DNA of 64,000 nt from Gigantopelta aegis (Eukaryota; Mollusca; Gastropoda; Neomphalida; Peltospiridae), in NCBI RefSeq assembly GCF_016097555.1, contig NC_054706.1, positions 44,270,265-44,334,264 of the forward strand, written 5' to 3'. Under the pieces are notes generated by a model. The model saw only the letters and a program-made list of their open reading frames with translations, ran no database searches and was not told the origin of the DNA. This document shows positions 35,240 through 45,497 of this stretch, one piece after another (position 1 is the first letter of the stretch; each line of letters begins with the position of its first letter). The position numbers and the translations under genes are program-made.

Positions 35240-35774
35240 AAAATGTCATTCAACCTACAATGAGATCAATAGTAGAGTTTGGTTTCTAAGGGGTATGTTG
35301 ACAAGTTGTTTCCTTCGCAGTAATTTCTTTCCCTGGGGAAGTCTTCGGTCGTTGAGTAACTTTTTCTCCACAGCAACACTGAATGTAGATCTCGTTTGTA
35401 TACTTATACTTGACAAGCGAATGAAGATACTAAGAAAATACTCTTTTTATACTCTAAATTAGCAGTCCAAGGTCAGTCCAAGGACGTCAGAACCTGGCCA
35501 AGACCAGCGCAAGGACGTCAGTACCGGCCCAAGTATGCCAAGGCTACAATATGAGTCACGGCTGCATACCTGCACCAGGTATGTCAGTCACTGCCCTCTA
35601 GATAGGTCAAGGCTACCAAGGTCGCACACCTGCCTAGGTATACCAGTCACTGCCCTCTAAGTCGGTCAATGCTAAACAAATCGGCCAGAGCCAGTCCAAG
35701 TACGTCAGTAACAACCTAAGTCGGCCAGGGACACGGGCGGGCGTTCACCCTAGTAGGCCACGCAGCTGTCCCAA

Positions 35775-35960
35775 GTGTGCCAAGGTTAGTCTATGACTCA
35801 CACCAAGGCCAGACTCCTGCCAAGTGTGCCAAGGTCGGTCTATGACACACACCTGCCAAGTATGTCAAGGTCAGTCTATGACTCGCACCAAGGCCAGACA
35901 CCTACCAAGGTGAAGGTCACGGAAAGTAAGTCATGGCTCTATATAGGCCCTTACACTACT
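35775..35960 (-). repeat. Right terminal inverted repeat of the Polinton-like element
   Basis: Inverse of 32465-32650. The region to its left (35465-35770) carries more diverged CCAAGG/GTCAGT motifs. Confidence 0.85.
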
Positions 35961-35969
35961 ATGGAACAC

Positions 35970-36145
35970 CATATGTCCTGTGGAGAAGCAGAGTAGGTGA
36001 CCGAACATGTCATCCAAGATTGCAAATATGTACAGCAGAAGAAGCTGCACGGTACCAAAAAGTGATCTACAGAGACATGGATACAGCAAGAAATATTTTG
36101 TTAGCTAAAACACTTATTAAACTAATATGTGGCAAGTCGCTATAG
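35970..36145 (+). pseudogene. Possible Fanzor/TnpB-like C-terminal fragment
   Basis: Just outside the Polinton-like element the plus-strand frame has KVIYRDMDTARNILL. It resembles the RuvC-III motif RDxNAAxNI that ends Fanzor and TnpB nucleases, whose Asp is catalytic. The paired zinc-ribbon cysteines expected before it are poorly kept. A polyadenylation-like AATAAA follows at 36270. Sequence of the same sense also stands left of 32464, so the Polinton-like element may have landed in this gene. Confidence 0.4.
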
Positions 36146-36284
36146 CACTTGTTTAATGTATATACTATTTAGTCGTTCATTATTCTTATCATTAGCTTTA
36201 TTATTGCTGGGTCACCACTGTGTTTATACGTATATAATAATTATATGTATGCATCATATGTAAGCACGGTAATAAAGCATTTTG

Positions 36285-36307
36285 TATCGTATCGTATCGT
36301 ATCGTAT
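36285..36307. repeat. (TATCG)n microsatellite
   Basis: About five copies of TATCG. Confidence 0.9.
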
Positions 36308-36364
36308 CATTCGTAGTCACAGCTGGCTTCGACGTGTAGTCGTCAAGCGAACGAAAAGAAGAAG

Positions 36365-36669
36365 AGTTTGTTTTGTTTAACGATACCACTAGAACGCATT
36401 GATTTATTAATCATCGGCTATTCGATGCTAAACATATGGTCATTTTGACACCGTCATAGAGATGAAACCCGCTACGTTTTTCCATTAGTAACAAGGGATC
36501 TTTTATATGCATCATCCCACAGACAGGATAGCACATACCACGGCCTTTGATATATCAGTCGTGGTGCATTGCCTAGAGCGAGAAATAAACAATAGGCCCA
36601 CCGACAGGGATCGATCCTAGACCGACCGCGTATCAAGCGAGCGTTTTTCCACTGGGTTACGTCCCGCCC
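36365..36669 (-). repeat. SINE, head 1 + tail B
   Basis: Full-length minus copy. Tail GTTTTGTTTAACGATACCAC at the left, head CACTGGGTTACGTCCCGCCC at the right. Confidence 0.92.
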
Positions 36670-36678
36670 TTAAAAAAG

Positions 36679-37006
36679 AAGAAAGGAAATGTTTTATTTA
36701 ACGACGCACTCAACACATTTTATTTACGGTTATATGGCGTCGGACATAATGGTTAAGAACCACACAGATATTGAGAGAGGAAACCCGCTGTCGCCGCTTC
36801 ATGGGCTACTCTTTTCGATTAACAGCAAATGCTCTTTTATATGCACCATCCCATAGACAGGATAGCACATACCACGGCCTTTGATGTACCAGTCGTGGTG
36901 CACTGGCTGGAGCGAGAAATAGGCCAATGGGCCCACTAACGGGGATCGATCCCAAACCGACCGCGCATCAAGCGAGCACTGTACCACTGGGCAACGTATC
37001 GCCCAC
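36679..37006 (-). repeat. SINE, head 1 + tail A
   Basis: Full-length minus copy directly after the previous SINE: same head, other tail. Confidence 0.92.
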
Positions 37007-37010
37007 CCAT

Positions 37011-38255
37011 CCAAAAAAGAAAAAAAAAGAAAAAAGAAGAACACCATAATAATAGCCGAGCTAAAAATAAGTCCGCGACATGAAGCCAGTATCAATTATA
37101 AGCGAGATTACCGTGTGGAACCACGTACCCGGTAACTTTCCTAGAAAGCCCACTAGTCGTTTGGAATGACCACAGTGTATGAACGAAACTATAGTTTTAA
37201 ACATTTTCCGGAAACTGTGCCTTTGTGAAGCGACAATCACGTACTTTCGATTTGAGTTCGACGTTTTATTCTGAACGAGTAAGTTTGACCACAATTTTAT
37301 CTTCATTCTAGGTATAAACACAAAATATAAATTATTGTTTTGGCAAAATCAAACCATCCCAAATTAGCACAACCAATTTTTATACATTTAAATAAAAACG
37401 AACAGACATATTCAAACATTTTATTCTTCGCTACCAGGTCACAGGGGATAACTGTAATTGTATTCTTATCCAATATGGCGGAGGACGCACATATGAGTAT
37501 TAATGTGACTTTCCGTATTTCTAAGCATTACATTCACAGTTTAATATATATAGCGTATCGGCAGTTGGTTTAGTATGAATATATTTTGACTCGATGCACT
37601 AAGGATAAGTTGTGTAATTCATCAGATAATGAAATCACAAAGTTAGGCATGATGAAAGTAACTTCGAAGCGATGATGTAGGTCAGTCAGTTTCAGATGGG
37701 ATGTGGGTATCTGATAAAAGGGATGCGGGGTAATTGCAATGATGAGCGTAGCTGTAGAATGAGAGTAACTGCTGCAGTTGTCTCTTCACAACTAATGATC
37801 GCCATGTGCGTCTAGAAACAATCAGTAAAACACATTATTCTTATGTTTCCCCCTTCATATTTTTTTTCAGATTATTACATGTGCTATTTGTGCGATACAT
37901 CCTCCACCAGAGCCAATACTATTTTAACACACACCATCAAAATGTACACTGGGCCGCTCGAGTGGGTGGGTGTGGGTCCAAATGTTATGTGGCGTTACAG
38001 GGGGTGGGTAGGTGTATTTAGCAGCATTATGTAACCCACTGTTTTTTTATTATTACATCTCTTTTTTTTCTCTCTGTTTTTTTTTCATAAACGCTCTGTC
38101 ATGGCGACACTGTTTAACGTAGGCTAGTTATAGCTAGAAGTATAAATTCAATAAGGATTATAAATCGAGTTGAAATCGGTATCTGCGCTTTCCCACATTG
38201 CAAAAAAGTACGTTAAAATTACATTAAATCCATCGCATGACTTGTTTGTGAATGT
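37011..38255. other. Intergenic, no gene recognised
   Basis: Contains an 86-residue minus-strand frame (37061-37321) without similarity. A plus-strand GTAAGT donor at 37278 might close an unseen first exon. Otherwise AT-rich sequence. Confidence 0.4.
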
Positions 38256-38650
38256 ACCGGCCTCGGTGGCGTAGTGGTTAGGCCATCGGTCTGTAGGTAC
38301 TGGGTTCGGATCCCAGTCGAGGCATGGGATTTGAAATCCAGATACTGACTCCAAACCCTGAGTGAGTGCTCCGCAAGGCTCAGTGGGTAGGTGTAAACCA
38401 CTTGCACCGACCAGTGATCCATAACTTGTTCAACAAAGGCCATGGTTTGTGCTATCCTGCCTGTGGGAAGCGCAAATAAAAGATCCATTGCTGCTAATCG
38501 GAAAGAGTAGCCCATGTAGTGGCGACAGCGGGTTTCCTCTCAAAATCTGTGTGGTCCTTAACCATATGTCTGACGCCATATAACCGTAAATAAAATGTGT
38601 TGAGTGCGTCGTTAAATAAAACATTTCTTTTTTGTTTTTCTTTTTTTTGT
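38256..38650 (+). repeat. SINE, head 2 + tail A, with 11-bp target duplication
   Basis: Flanked by TTTGTGAATGT at 38245-38255 and 38651-38661. Head 2: GGTGGCGTAGTGGTTAGG (A box) and GGTTCGGATCCC (B box). Tail: GCGTCGTTAAATAAAACA followed by a T-rich end. Confidence 0.93.
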
Positions 38651-38709
38651 TTTGTGAATGTCAAAATGTTACGTAACATTTTGTGGAAGTTACGGAGCGT
38701 TATACAGAG

Positions 38710-38832
38710 AATACTAAATGAGTTCTCGTGTAAGACCGTTTATATTACGAGTTTACTTTTAATTTTTATACGATTAAAAAAAACACGAGTTGTAATATAA
38801 ACGGTCTCACACGGGGACGAGTATAGTATTTT
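38710..38832. repeat. Long hairpin
   Basis: Arms share GTGTAAGACCGTTTATATTAC / GTAATATAAACGGTCTCACAC, extending outward to AATACT and AGTATT, around an AT loop. Read as a foldback element. Confidence 0.78.
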
Positions 38833-39221
38833 TATTACACTGCACGTCAATGAAAAAAACAAAAACCCGTCATGTTGTGGCTACTTCATTTAGTTATTTA
38901 TCAATGAAACTTTGCATTCCTACGCCACACATGAAGTTTACACAAACAATATTATAAACATATTCAAGGCTAAACTAAATTATTAAAAAATATATTTGGT
39001 TAAATTATGCTGCTAATATTAATTACACAGCAAGTATTTTTCCGATTAAAAAAATATGAATAGAAAGAACCATGTGCACACTTTTCGCATAACATCTTTG
39101 CGGTTTTGTACTGTGTGACACCTCTGCTCACGTGATCAACACGCGCTCTGCAAGTCCACAGCTAATAACAATATCAAATGGCAAAACTAGTTGAAGCACT
39201 CATACCTAAAGACGTTGGATA

Positions 39222-39225
39222 GCTT

Positions 39226-39267
<42 letters not shown>

Positions 39268-39280
39268 TGTTGTTGTTTGT
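39222..39280. repeat. (AT)n(TTG)n microsatellite
   Basis: About 16 AT then six TTG units. Confidence 0.93.
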
Positions 39281-40139
39281 CTTTTATTCTCCCTTGCCGG
39301 GGCATTTTGATGTTCAACAACAAAATACATAACTGTATGGAATGCGTGCGTGCGTTCATGATTCGGCAAATATCGGGAGTATATTTTAATTTTAATTTTG
39401 GTATAATCTAACATTAAATTCTCGCTTGGTATAATTGTCCTTTCATCTTTCAGAGTTTGAGTAATATGTCAGACTACTTCAATCTTGAAAGTTAATACAA
39501 GAAGACTATAAAGACATAAAGCTATATTATATTATTACAGAATAGAGTATGACAATACCGTCGAGTCATTTCGTCTTATATTCAAATTAAAGTAATCAGT
39601 CACCCAATTTTGAATTGTTTGTGACTTGAACGGCATTCTGCATCGAACAATTACCCTCATCCAACCGTAACAGATACACACATCCTTATGATGTTGACAC
39701 TTTCAGTTACCAACATCACACTCGATTTTTGATGCCCGTTATCTAATTCCTAAATACTTTTTTTTTCTTCTTCTTTTTTAAACGTATGCTTAAAAAAATG
39801 CATACTTTATATATTTCACGAAGTCTCTGTATATAGACATCTCAAAAATACCCGTTAAGAATGGAAATTCACATTGATTAATACTCATCATGTGCGACCA
39901 TCGCCATCTTGGATGCGAGTAACTACAGTTACCCGCATGCGGTTATCCCCTGTACAGGTAAAATCATTTTGAAAATCCATTTTGAAAGCAGATTGTTTTT
40001 TTCAGTTTCGAAATATATTTTGTTGTATTGAAGATGTATGGGTGACATTAGGCATACTGAAGTTGAAAAACATGTTTAAAAATAATATACTTGCAATATA
40101 CAAGAATAACAAGACTTTTGCAAGCATGGCGGAAGCAAG

Positions 40140-40320
40140 CAGACATTGGGAGGGGGGGGGGGGGGGGGGGCTGACTGAAATCGAGTGCGCAAAGCAAAAT
40201 TTCTATGGGGTTCGGGTGTATGCCCCCTCGTAAAATTTAGCATTTTACAAGTAAAATTCATCTCTGCCTTAAGATTTACTACCAATAATATTTTTTATTC
40301 AGAATTAAGGGGTGGGGGGC
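40140..40320 (-). repeat. Interspersed repeat with G run, copy 1
   Basis: GGGCTGACTGA, then AAATTCATCTCTGCCTTAAG and CCAATAATATTTTT, then TTCAGAATTA. It matches the sequence on both sides of the SINE at 51846, in opposite orientation. Confidence 0.7.
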
Positions 40321-40324
40321 AAGA

Positions 40325-41289
40325 TTTCATGACTTGCAGTTCAACTACGCCAGAATCTGTTTCTATCATCCAGTAGCTCGAGTCACCTCCAGCCCTCCCC
40401 TTATTGATATGTAGGGGAAGGCTAGAGGAAACTATGTAATGCTTTGGCAATCGTCGACAACCAAATGGTCGCAAGCTACTGTGTCTAAAATACACATTTG
40501 TTTCTAAATCTGATGCCACAGAACTTTAGTTTGATTGTTCTCGAGTCCTGTCATGACATTAAACGTAGGCCTACATGTTGTTAATCAGTACCAACGCTAG
40601 ACGAAGAAACGCGACGCCCCTATGCGAAACGAATTTGCGCTGTAATTTCTTGTGGTGGCGTAGAGCAAAGTGTGTGCCCACGTGACATTTGTTATAGTTT
40701 ATGGTATAAAATTATGTTCTAAACTATAGATATGTGTAATAATTGACATAAAATGTTAATGTGCATTCTCAAAGTGGATGTCGGCAGGTGTCCGTAACAG
40801 GGGAAAAACGGGTGGAGGCAGTTATGAGGTACCTCGTATATATATGCACACATAATTGTTATAAAACAATTAGGAATGTTTAATACAGTGCTCTAATAAC
40901 AGTGCATGCATTTGTGATACATTACTAGTGTTGGAACACGGCTGGAATTTCGTTATCGATTATCGGGTATAATCGATATGCACCGACCAATCAATTATAC
41001 AAAGAATTATAAATTGAACTTAGGGCCATGTACCTATTGCCGTGCTTAGCAAGACAGATACATTTTGAAGAGTTAACCGTGTTTAGATGTTGGCATGAGA
41101 CAAAGTTGAGTGACAGTCTTCTAAATATAGTTAACGAATCAAAACTATGCTACGACTGTTTTGTACAACGGCTGACACACATCTGTCACAAAGTCACGCC
41201 TCTCACATTGACAGTAACTGTTGACAGCGCTGTCATATCCACATGGAATTGTGCCTCTTCGCGTCAGTCGCCCGTTAATCGCGTCTGTT
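40325..41289. other. Intergenic, no feature recognised
   Basis: No gene, terminal repeat or tandem repeat seen. Confidence 0.45.
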
Positions 41290-41600
41290 AAAGTTCGTTT
41301 TGTTTAACCAAACCACTAGAGCACATTGATTTGTTAATCATCGGCTACTGAATGTCAAACATTTGGTAAATTTGACACATAGTCTTAGAGAGGAAACCCG
41401 AAAGATTTTTCCATTAGTAGCAAGGTATCTTTTATATGCACCATCCCAAAGACAGGATGGCACAAACCACGGCCTTTGATATCCCAGTCTTGGTACACTG
41501 GCTGGGACGAGAAATAGCCCAATGGGCCCACCGACGGGGATCGATCCTAGACCGACCGCGTATCAGGAGGGCGCTTTACCACTAGGCTACGTCCCGCCCC
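41290..41600 (-). repeat. SINE, head 1 + tail B
   Basis: Full-length minus copy from AAGTTCGTTTTGTTTAACC to GGCTACGTCCCGCCCC. Confidence 0.92.
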
Positions 41601-42230
41601 GATTGCGTCATTTGTGCGCCTGTGTAGGATTAAATCATAACATGGATTCGGTAGATTTAGTAGTTTTTAGTATAGAACAAGGATGAGTATGAAACAACTA
41701 TTTGTTATTGATATTTCGTCCGATCTGATGATTGCACGTAGCCTATGAATATTGTGCTCGAGAGAAGTGAACAATGACAAGGCAAGAAATAACCACAGAA
41801 ATCTTTGTACCTAATACTAGCTACAACGTCAGCACATTCTAATAATAATACTCATAACATTTACGGAGGATGATGTTTCAACATGCGGTCGACACAGAAG
41901 TTTCGTTTATGGACGCGATACAAATTCCCGGACGTGTGTTAATAATGTTTAATATGTTTTAAGTTAAATAATTAGACATGATGTGCATTTACGGGCATTT
42001 AGCCTTACAGAAAAGGACCTTGTCAATCTGATATTTCTTTCTTGATAGAGAAAGGATCATTTTAAAGTATTAACTTTGGTGTCTTGTAGCTCGAACCTCT
42101 AATGCCCCCCTCCCCCATCTGTGTATTCAAAACAGTACAGGTTAACCTAGCCATGGTGTAACTTTCAAAGTTGGAAATTATACCATGGTTAACATGCATA
42201 CGTTTTAGGCGACACCTCACACCGAAGTGA

Positions 42231-42990
42231 ATGAATGAATGAATGAATGAATGAATGAATGTTTAACGACACCCCAGCACGAAAAATACATCGGCTATTG
42301 GGTGTCAAACTATGGTAAAATGCAAGAAAAGTGTGATGATCATCATCAATATAAAAATTCAACAATTAAATAAAAACACAGTGTAAAGGACTGTGTAAAA
42401 GTACAAATATCACAGATAGATATAATTAAAATTTAGAATAAAATTCAGTATCTCGTAAAAACTGCAATAAAAGTTCTGGATGGAATCGAAATGATTCCAT
42501 CACATTTCTTTGTCCAAATATATCTTTTCGAGTTTCTGACAACTGCTTACACTCCACCAAAATGTGTCGCACAGTCAGAAGACACTAGCAGTGCTCACAC
42601 TGAGGTGGAGGATCTTTCTTCAAGATAAATGAATGGGTTAAGTAAGTGTGACCGATGCGGGCACGACACAATACTATTTCATCCTTCCTGCACCGTCTAT
42701 AGGAGGACTGCCACTCTCCCAAGACTGGCTTGATAGCATGAAGCTTGTTCGCAACCTCACCGTCCCAATCACGTTGCCAAATCGAAAAGATAAATTTGTT
42801 AATACCATATTTAAAATCAGTATACGGTACACCAACCCTGGCATGAGGCAAATCCAAAGCAGACTTGGCAGCTAAATCTGCCTTTTCATTACCCCTGATG
42901 CCAACATGGCTGGGTACCCAACAAAATACAATGTCTTTATTACCAATAGATAAAAAGACACACTTTCGTATCACCATCCCAATTAAGGGA
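42231..42990 (-). mobile_element. 5'-truncated non-LTR retrotransposon (LINE) with RNase H, 14-bp target duplication
   Basis: Flanked by TCACACCGAAGTGA at 42217-42230 and 42991-43004. On the minus strand it encodes the C-terminal RNase H: FCWVPSHVGIRGNEKADLAA (the Asp of ADLAA is a late catalytic acid), then IWQRDWDGE, GHTYLTHSFIL, PQCEHC and VRHILVECKQL, and ends near 42440. An in-frame stop after QCEHC marks decay. The 3' UTR ends (TTCA)n. LINEs with RNase H of the I/Jockey group fit. The 3' end (42261-42310 on the plus strand) matches SINE tail B: GTTTAACGACACC and ATCGGCTATTGGGTGTCAAA. Confidence 0.9.
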
Positions 42991-43074
42991 TCACACCGAA
43001 GTGACGTCCCAAAGTGATAAAGTAGTTACAGTCCAGTAGTTAAGGGAAAAACACCGTGTTATGGTACACTTTTA

Positions 43075-44078
43075 CAGGCATCGAAATAAGCATTGTGTCT
43101 GGTAACCCATTTACAGGTTACCACAAAATATAGCCTGGTAACCTATAGGTTACCACAACTATATGAAAGTTAGAATTTAATTCCTGTTACTACTACTTTT
43201 AACGCGGACGTTCTGAAATTGTATCGGTGCACGCGAACATCGGTACGAGAAACGAAATCCGGAAGTAAATGAAACCGCGGATTGCCGAAATTGCTTTGCA
43301 ATTGCACAAGTGCGCACGAACATCGGTGCAATTTTGTACGAGAAAACGAAATGCGGAAGTAAATTCATCTAGGTGACGTTGCTTAAGGTTGGACTATACC
43401 AATTCAAATCCCATAGGCGACCAAGTTAACGTTTGTGTTTAAAAACACTATATGCAATATATCAACCAAACTGTGACCCATAAATATCAGTACTACAACC
43501 CCTACCTCAAAGTATTAACTGCAGAAAATGGTACCTTTCATGGCTCATTTTCGGTATAACCAGATGTTTCTGCAACACACCTAGTTTAGCACCAAATTTG
43601 AGTACTTTTTTTTACAGGTACCCCATACATGTTCCAAGCACAAGGCTACTTGACACGGTGGTACTACATCAAATAAAATTGCATACATTTTTAGCCCAGA
43701 TGAAACTATTTTTTTTTACAACCAACACACTCACATTTATAACCAATCACAGGACTTGCGGTGTTAACTTCTCTATCAAAAGTTCGGTGCACCTCGAACT
43801 TCGACCCAGCCGGAAATTAATTGGTATAGTGTAACCTATAATGCCGAATGACTATAATTGCTTGCAATTGCACAAGTACGCGAGAACATCGATGCAATTC
43901 CTTACGAGAAAATGAAACGCCGAAGTCTGGAATGAATTGCCTGGCTTACTTACGTTCGGAAACGAAACTACAGTTCGTTGAACTTTTTGTCGAGAACGAA
44001 AGACCGTTCTCGACTTTTCTTACATGTGGTAACCTCTCGGTAACCTGAACGACCGTTCTCGACTTATTTCGATGCCTG
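43075..44078. repeat. MITE with perfect CAGGCATCGAAATAAG ends, about 1 kb
   Basis: The 16-bp termini are exactly inverted and flanked by TTTTA on both sides (5-bp duplication). The left arm has repeated GGTAACC/GGTTACC phrases, and the right arm has GGTAACC and a duplicated CGACCGTTCTCGAC. Two inner blocks with GCAATTGCACAAGT are about 550 bp apart. A second MITE is nested inside. Confidence 0.82.
43383..43841. repeat. Inner MITE nested in the 43075-44078 element
   Basis: Ends TTAAGGTTGGACTATACC and GGTATAGTGTAACCTATAA share ACTATACCAATT inverted. About 459 bp, no coding capacity. The right half resembles 3187-3490. Confidence 0.7.
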
Positions 44079-44141
44079 TTTTACTTTCTATACCTCTGCA
44101 GTACCTGTATTCTTTTATGTTCGCACGAAAACAAGTAAAAT

Positions 44142-44150
44142 ATTTATATA
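44142..44150 (+). promoter_or_regulatory. TATA box of the nuclease-like gene
   Basis: ATATAAAAA lies about 170 nt before the ATG at 44319, with room for a short 5' UTR exon between. Confidence 0.5.
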
Positions 44151-44246
44151 AAAACGCCCGCAACATATCTGCTATTCACCACTCACACAGTCAATGTTAT
44201 TAAGAGTTAACTATTATAGCATGTTCATTGTTCGTTCTACAGGGAT

Positions 44247-44287
44247 GTAAGTGGTCATCGTATATACATATTTGTCCTCATTTTCAG
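44247..44287 (+). other. Putative 41-nt intron in the 5' UTR
   Basis: GTAAGTGG at the start and CCTCATTTTCAG at the end are both strong splice signals. At 41 nt the intron would be very short for an animal. If it is not spliced the leader is simply longer; the protein is unaffected. Confidence 0.35.
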
Positions 44288-44318
44288 AATTTGACATCTT
44301 TAGTAACACTTGGAAACA

Positions 44319-45497
44319 ATGAGTCAGCCTTCAAATCAAACACGGTGGGAAAATTTCCTATCAGAGCTGAAGCCACTTGTTGGCCGAAGATCAAGAGGTG
44401 AACAGATAGAAAAGGATACGCTCGTTGGGCCAGCCTCTATCTCTTGGAAATTTGTAACCAGCTTAAGCCAATCGTTCGAAATAGATAAGGACACACAGGG
44501 CTTACAGTGTAATAAATATAGCAGAAAGGTTGGAACATATACGTCCGCTAACCAGCAGGAGGGTAATACAGAACGCGAGACGTCCACGGTATATACCCAT
44601 TCCAGTGAAGTGGAACCCAGTTGGAGTTCTCCATTAAAGGCAGCTGAACCAAACTCAAAGCCTGGTAATTATAGCAGAATGGTTGAAACATCTACGTCCG
44701 CTAACCAGCAGGAGGGCAATACAGAACATGAGGCGTCCACAGCATATTATATTCATTCCAGTCAGGTGGAATCCAATTGGAGTTCTCCATTAAAGGCAGC
44801 TGAACCAAAATCAAAGCCCATGCGGCGACCGTTATTCCAAATAGACGACCGAGCAACAAGCGTCAGTAAGTGGGATTTAAGTATGTTGAGTAAATATATT
44901 GAGTTTGAGGATGTGGAAAAGCTGAATGTCAACATTGATGAGGTAGACCAGTCAGAAGAAATGGAAAACATCATTCAGGGAACCCTGAACATGTTGCAAA
45001 CTTCTAGCATGAAGCCTAAACTCGGCGATGTGCTGCACAAAGAAGAAAATGTCAGGATGTTCCTGACGGCCATACTCCAAAAGGTATGCATGGAACGTAA
45101 ATTTGGTTTTAGAACAGAGGAACAAATTAACTTCAAATACATGCCAACTTGTAAGTTCGACTATTTGTTTCGCACACGTGAAGGAAAGCCGATCGGATGC
45201 ATGGAAGCAAAGACGTGTTCTAGTATGAACAGCAAAGCCTTCGCCCAGGCAACCATCCAGCTCCTGGTTCTACAGCAACTTGCTTGCAAGCACGACGTTG
45301 ACATTTCGACTGTTCCCGTGTTCAACATTCTTACCGATGGTCAGAGATTCGTGCTGATGCAAGTCATGGGAGATAAGATGTATCTGGAGCACGTGTCGAA
45401 AAACGGAGAGGAAGTACTGAAAATCCGCACCACTCAAGTGATGGAATCATTACTGAAAATCGTGGAAATGACTCTAAGTGTACTTCCTGAAAAGTAG
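44319..45497 (+). CDS. Uncharacterised protein with PD-(D/E)XK nuclease-like domain, 392 residues
   Basis: ATG at 44319, 32 nt after a strong acceptor, and a single open frame to 45497. Residues 66-115 and 117-167 are a near-perfect tandem duplication (SANQQEGNTE and WSSPLKAAEP in both), Ser/Thr-rich and probably disordered. Residues 240-365 look like a folded domain: a helix (VRMFLTAILQKV), CKFDYLF (D281), GCMEAK (E296, K298), then AQATIQLLVLQQL and VFNILTDGQRFVL. Asp, 14 residues, then Glu-x-Lys, followed by a Gln-rich helix, is the core of PD-(D/E)XK nucleases and relatives. So DNA or RNA cleavage is possible, but it is inferred from this motif only. No signal peptide or membrane segment. 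It could be a domesticated or mobile-element gene. No family recognised. Confidence 0.72.
   Translation: MSQPSNQTRWENFLSELKPLVGRRSRGEQIEKDTLVGPASISWKFVTSLSQSFEIDKDTQGLQCNKYSRKVGTYTSANQQEGNTERETSTVYTHSSEVEPSWSSPLKAAEPNSKPGNYSRMVETSTSANQQEGNTEHEASTAYYIHSSQVESNWSSPLKAAEPKSKPMRRPLFQIDDRATSVSKWDLSMLSKYIEFEDVEKLNVNIDEVDQSEEMENIIQGTLNMLQTSSMKPKLGDVLHKEENVRMFLTAILQKVCMERKFGFRTEEQINFKYMPTCKFDYLFRTREGKPIGCMEAKTCSSMNSKAFAQATIQLLVLQQLACKHDVDISTVPVFNILTDGQRFVLMQVMGDKMYLEHVSKNGEEVLKIRTTQVMESLLKIVEMTLSVLPEK

Larger units (their letters stand above)
32465..35960 (+). mobile_element. Polinton-like element, short internally reduced form (3,496 bp)
   Basis: A fossil virus-like element of the Polinton/Maverick kind, judged from structure. 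It starts AGTAGT and ends ACTACT, has terminal inverted repeats of about 190 bp (roughly 85-90% alike by eye) and a 6-bp target duplication, ATGGAA (32459-32464 and 35961-35966). Inside the repeats are many CCAAGG/CCTTGG-type subterminal motifs. Cargo in order: a BIR gene, a Gln-rich frame, a C2H2-finger remnant, a CCA/CAG repeat block and a small membrane-protein frame. No polymerase B, integrase, ATPase, protease or capsid gene is visible, so it is a non-autonomous derivative. The repeat divergence suggests it is not recent. Confidence 0.72.

Noticed and set aside
37061-37321. 86-residue minus-strand frame
   Set aside because: No similarity, no convincing splice sites or promoter on that strand.
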